64,000 nucleotides of DNA from Peribacillus muralis. GTDB lineage: Bacteria > Bacillota > Bacilli > Bacillales > DSM-1321. Position numbers and translations under genes: made by a program. The DNA lies in contig NZ_CP017080.1 in assembly GCF_001645685.2 (NCBI RefSeq), positions 4,703,051 through 4,767,050 on the forward strand, written 5' to 3'. Shown one piece after another: positions 62,743-64,000 of this stretch (position 1 is its first letter; each line of letters opens with the position of its first letter). The notes beneath the pieces were generated by a model. It was not told where the DNA came from, made no database searches, and saw nothing but the letters and a program-made list of their open reading frames with translations.

Positions 62743-64000
62743 ATGAAAAAATGGTACAAAAGAAAACGATTTTACCTGCTTGTCGGCATTTTGCTCGTCG
62801 TGACAGCAGTGATCGTCTATAACAGCTACAAGCCACTTCCCAAAGGCATTTCCTATGAAGGGAAGGTTCATCACGTCGAGGATGTCGATTTCATCTATGA
62901 TCTTTCCTATCACGATGAACAAGGGAACCTTAAACATGAGCAGCGCATTTTTCAAACCATCAATGAAGCCATCGAAGAGGCCGACTCTTATATCATAATC
63001 GATATGTTTTTGTTCAATGATTTTTACGATGAAAAGATAAACTTCCCTAAGCTAACCAAAACGCTGACGGATGAACTGGTTGCCCAAAAGAAAAAGAAAC
63101 CCGGACTTCAGGTGATATTCATTACCGATGAAGTGAATACTTCCTATAATGCATACGAGCTGGAGGCGCTTGAAACCTTGAAGCAAAATGGGATCGATGT
63201 CGTCGTGACCAATTTAGACCGGCTTCGCGACCCCAACCCTCTCTATTCCGGTGTGTACCGGACCTTTTTCCAATGGTTTGGCGAACAGGGGAAAGGCTGG
63301 ATCGTCAATCCAATGGCCAAGACTGCACCAAAGGTAACCATTCGTTCTTACCTTAGACTGATGAATATTAAAGCCAATCACAGGAAAGTGGTCGCCACCG
63401 AAAAAACGGCAATCATCTCATCTGCCAATCCCCATGACGCGAGCGGCTTCCATTCCAATATCGCGTTTCAGATGAAGGGGAATATCATCGATGATTTCAT
63501 TAAAGCGGAAGAAGCGGCTTCGAATTTCTCCGGTGGTCCAAAGACATTCCCGGAGTTCAACGAGACGACTGAGGATAGAGGACCGATCTCGGTACAATTG
63601 CTTACGGAAGGAAAAATCAATACGCATGTACTTAAAGCGATTAACGATACCAGGAAAGGGGACAAAATCCACCTTGCCATGTTTTACATCGCCGACCGTG
63701 AAGTGGTCGAAGCGTTGACGGATGCAGCTAGACGGGGCGTGAAAATCCAAATGATCCTGGACCCGAATCAGAATGCCTTCGGAAGTGAAAAAATCGGTCT
63801 GCCCAACCTTCCTGTTGCCGCCGAATTTGAAAAATTGGGAGATGAAAACATTTCGATCCGCTGGTACAAAACCGATAAAGAACAATTTCATACAAAGTTG
63901 ATGATGATAAAAAAAGAAAAAGAAACGATCGTTCTTGGCGGGTCAGCCAATTACACCTCACGTAATCTCGATGACTTTAACCTTGAAGCGAATGTTGAAA
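62743..64000 (+). CDS. Phospholipase D-family protein (partial, C-terminus beyond window)
   Basis: At least 419 residues, running off the window. N-terminal membrane anchor (about 8-26) followed by a PLD-like domain. The first HxK motif is NHRKVVATEKTA with downstream SANPHD, the second HTKLMMIKKEKETIVLGGSANYTS. Both motifs lack the usual Asp spacing of HxKxxxxD, so activity and substrate are uncertain. It is a different subfamily from the PLD gene at 42.5 kb. GGAGG precedes the ATG at 62743. Confidence 0.85.
   Translation, partial: MKKWYKRKRFYLLVGILLVVTAVIVYNSYKPLPKGISYEGKVHHVEDVDFIYDLSYHDEQGNLKHEQRIFQTINEAIEEADSYIIIDMFLFNDFYDEKINFPKLTKTLTDELVAQKKKKPGLQVIFITDEVNTSYNAYELEALETLKQNGIDVVVTNLDRLRDPNPLYSGVYRTFFQWFGEQGKGWIVNPMAKTAPKVTIRSYLRLMNIKANHRKVVATEKTAIISSANPHDASGFHSNIAFQMKGNIIDDFIKAEEAASNFSGGPKTFPEFNETTEDRGPISVQLLTEGKINTHVLKAINDTRKGDKIHLAMFYIADREVVEALTDAARRGVKIQMILDPNQNAFGSEKIGLPNLPVAAEFEKLGDENISIRWYKTDKEQFHTKLMMIKKEKETIVLGGSANYTSRNLDDFNLEANVE

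Overview
The window reads as a chromosomal segment of an endospore-forming member of the Bacillaceae. Gene order follows the Bacillus subtilis block running from the ywd/ywf genes to the atp operon, here inverted. Sporulation genes (spoIIR, spo0F, rsfA, gerQ), Bacillus-type ribosome binding sites, rho-independent terminators and delta-subunit RpoE all agree. The amino acid sequences and the fused isobutyryl-CoA mutase suggest the Peribacillus/Bacillus simplex group, but that assignment is an inference. No prophage, transposase, CRISPR array, tRNA or rRNA was seen; this is mostly core genome.

Layout. 1-4.2 kb: ATP synthase operon (atpI-B-E-F-H-A, A truncated by the window edge) on the minus strand with a clear SigA promoter. 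4.3-6.6 kb: secreted subtilisin-like protease. 6.9-13.6 kb: wecB, upp, glyA, ywlG, rpiB, a chemoreceptor and the arginine phosphatase ywlE. 13.8-19.4 kb: mntP, ywlC (tRNA t6A synthesis), spoIIR, prmC, prfA and a small lipoprotein. A cluster of DnaA boxes lies between ywlC and spoIIR. 19.6-27.2 kb: tdk, rpmE, rho, glpX, murA, transaldolase, fbaA and spo0F. 27.4-31.4 kb: ywjG, pyrG with a CTP-sensing attenuator, rpoE and a broken small membrane-protein gene.

31.5-42.3 kb is a fatty-acid/branched-chain acyl-CoA catabolism region in two transcription units. fadF stands alone with a FadR-like operator between its -35 and -10 elements. A six-gene operon follows (thiolase, 3-hydroxyacyl-CoA dehydrogenase, two acyl-CoA dehydrogenases, a TetR regulator, fused isobutyryl-CoA mutase); its promoter carries both a cre site and a FadR-like operator. 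42.5-49.1 kb: phospholipase D-type cardiolipin synthase, UV-damage endonuclease, argS, ywiB, and speE-speB. 49.3-56 kb: a class A penicillin-binding protein, ywhD, an M50 protease, 4-oxalocrotonate tautomerase, ywgA, ywfO and a DUF1450 protein. 56.2-64 kb: rsfA, lipL, pta, hemQ, gerQ, ywdK, ywdI, a small cysteine protein, ung, and a phospholipase-D-like protein running off the end.

The least explained content is intergenic. Two diverged copies of a roughly 220-235 bp element, made of degenerate 20-24 bp units around CGTTACTCGC, sit at 28.1 and 47.1 kb in opposite orientations. A different GC-rich intergenic element sits at 53.2 kb. Two pairs of terminator hairpins share sequence well beyond what function requires. 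Many genes start with TTG or GTG, and those starts were set from the ribosome binding site.
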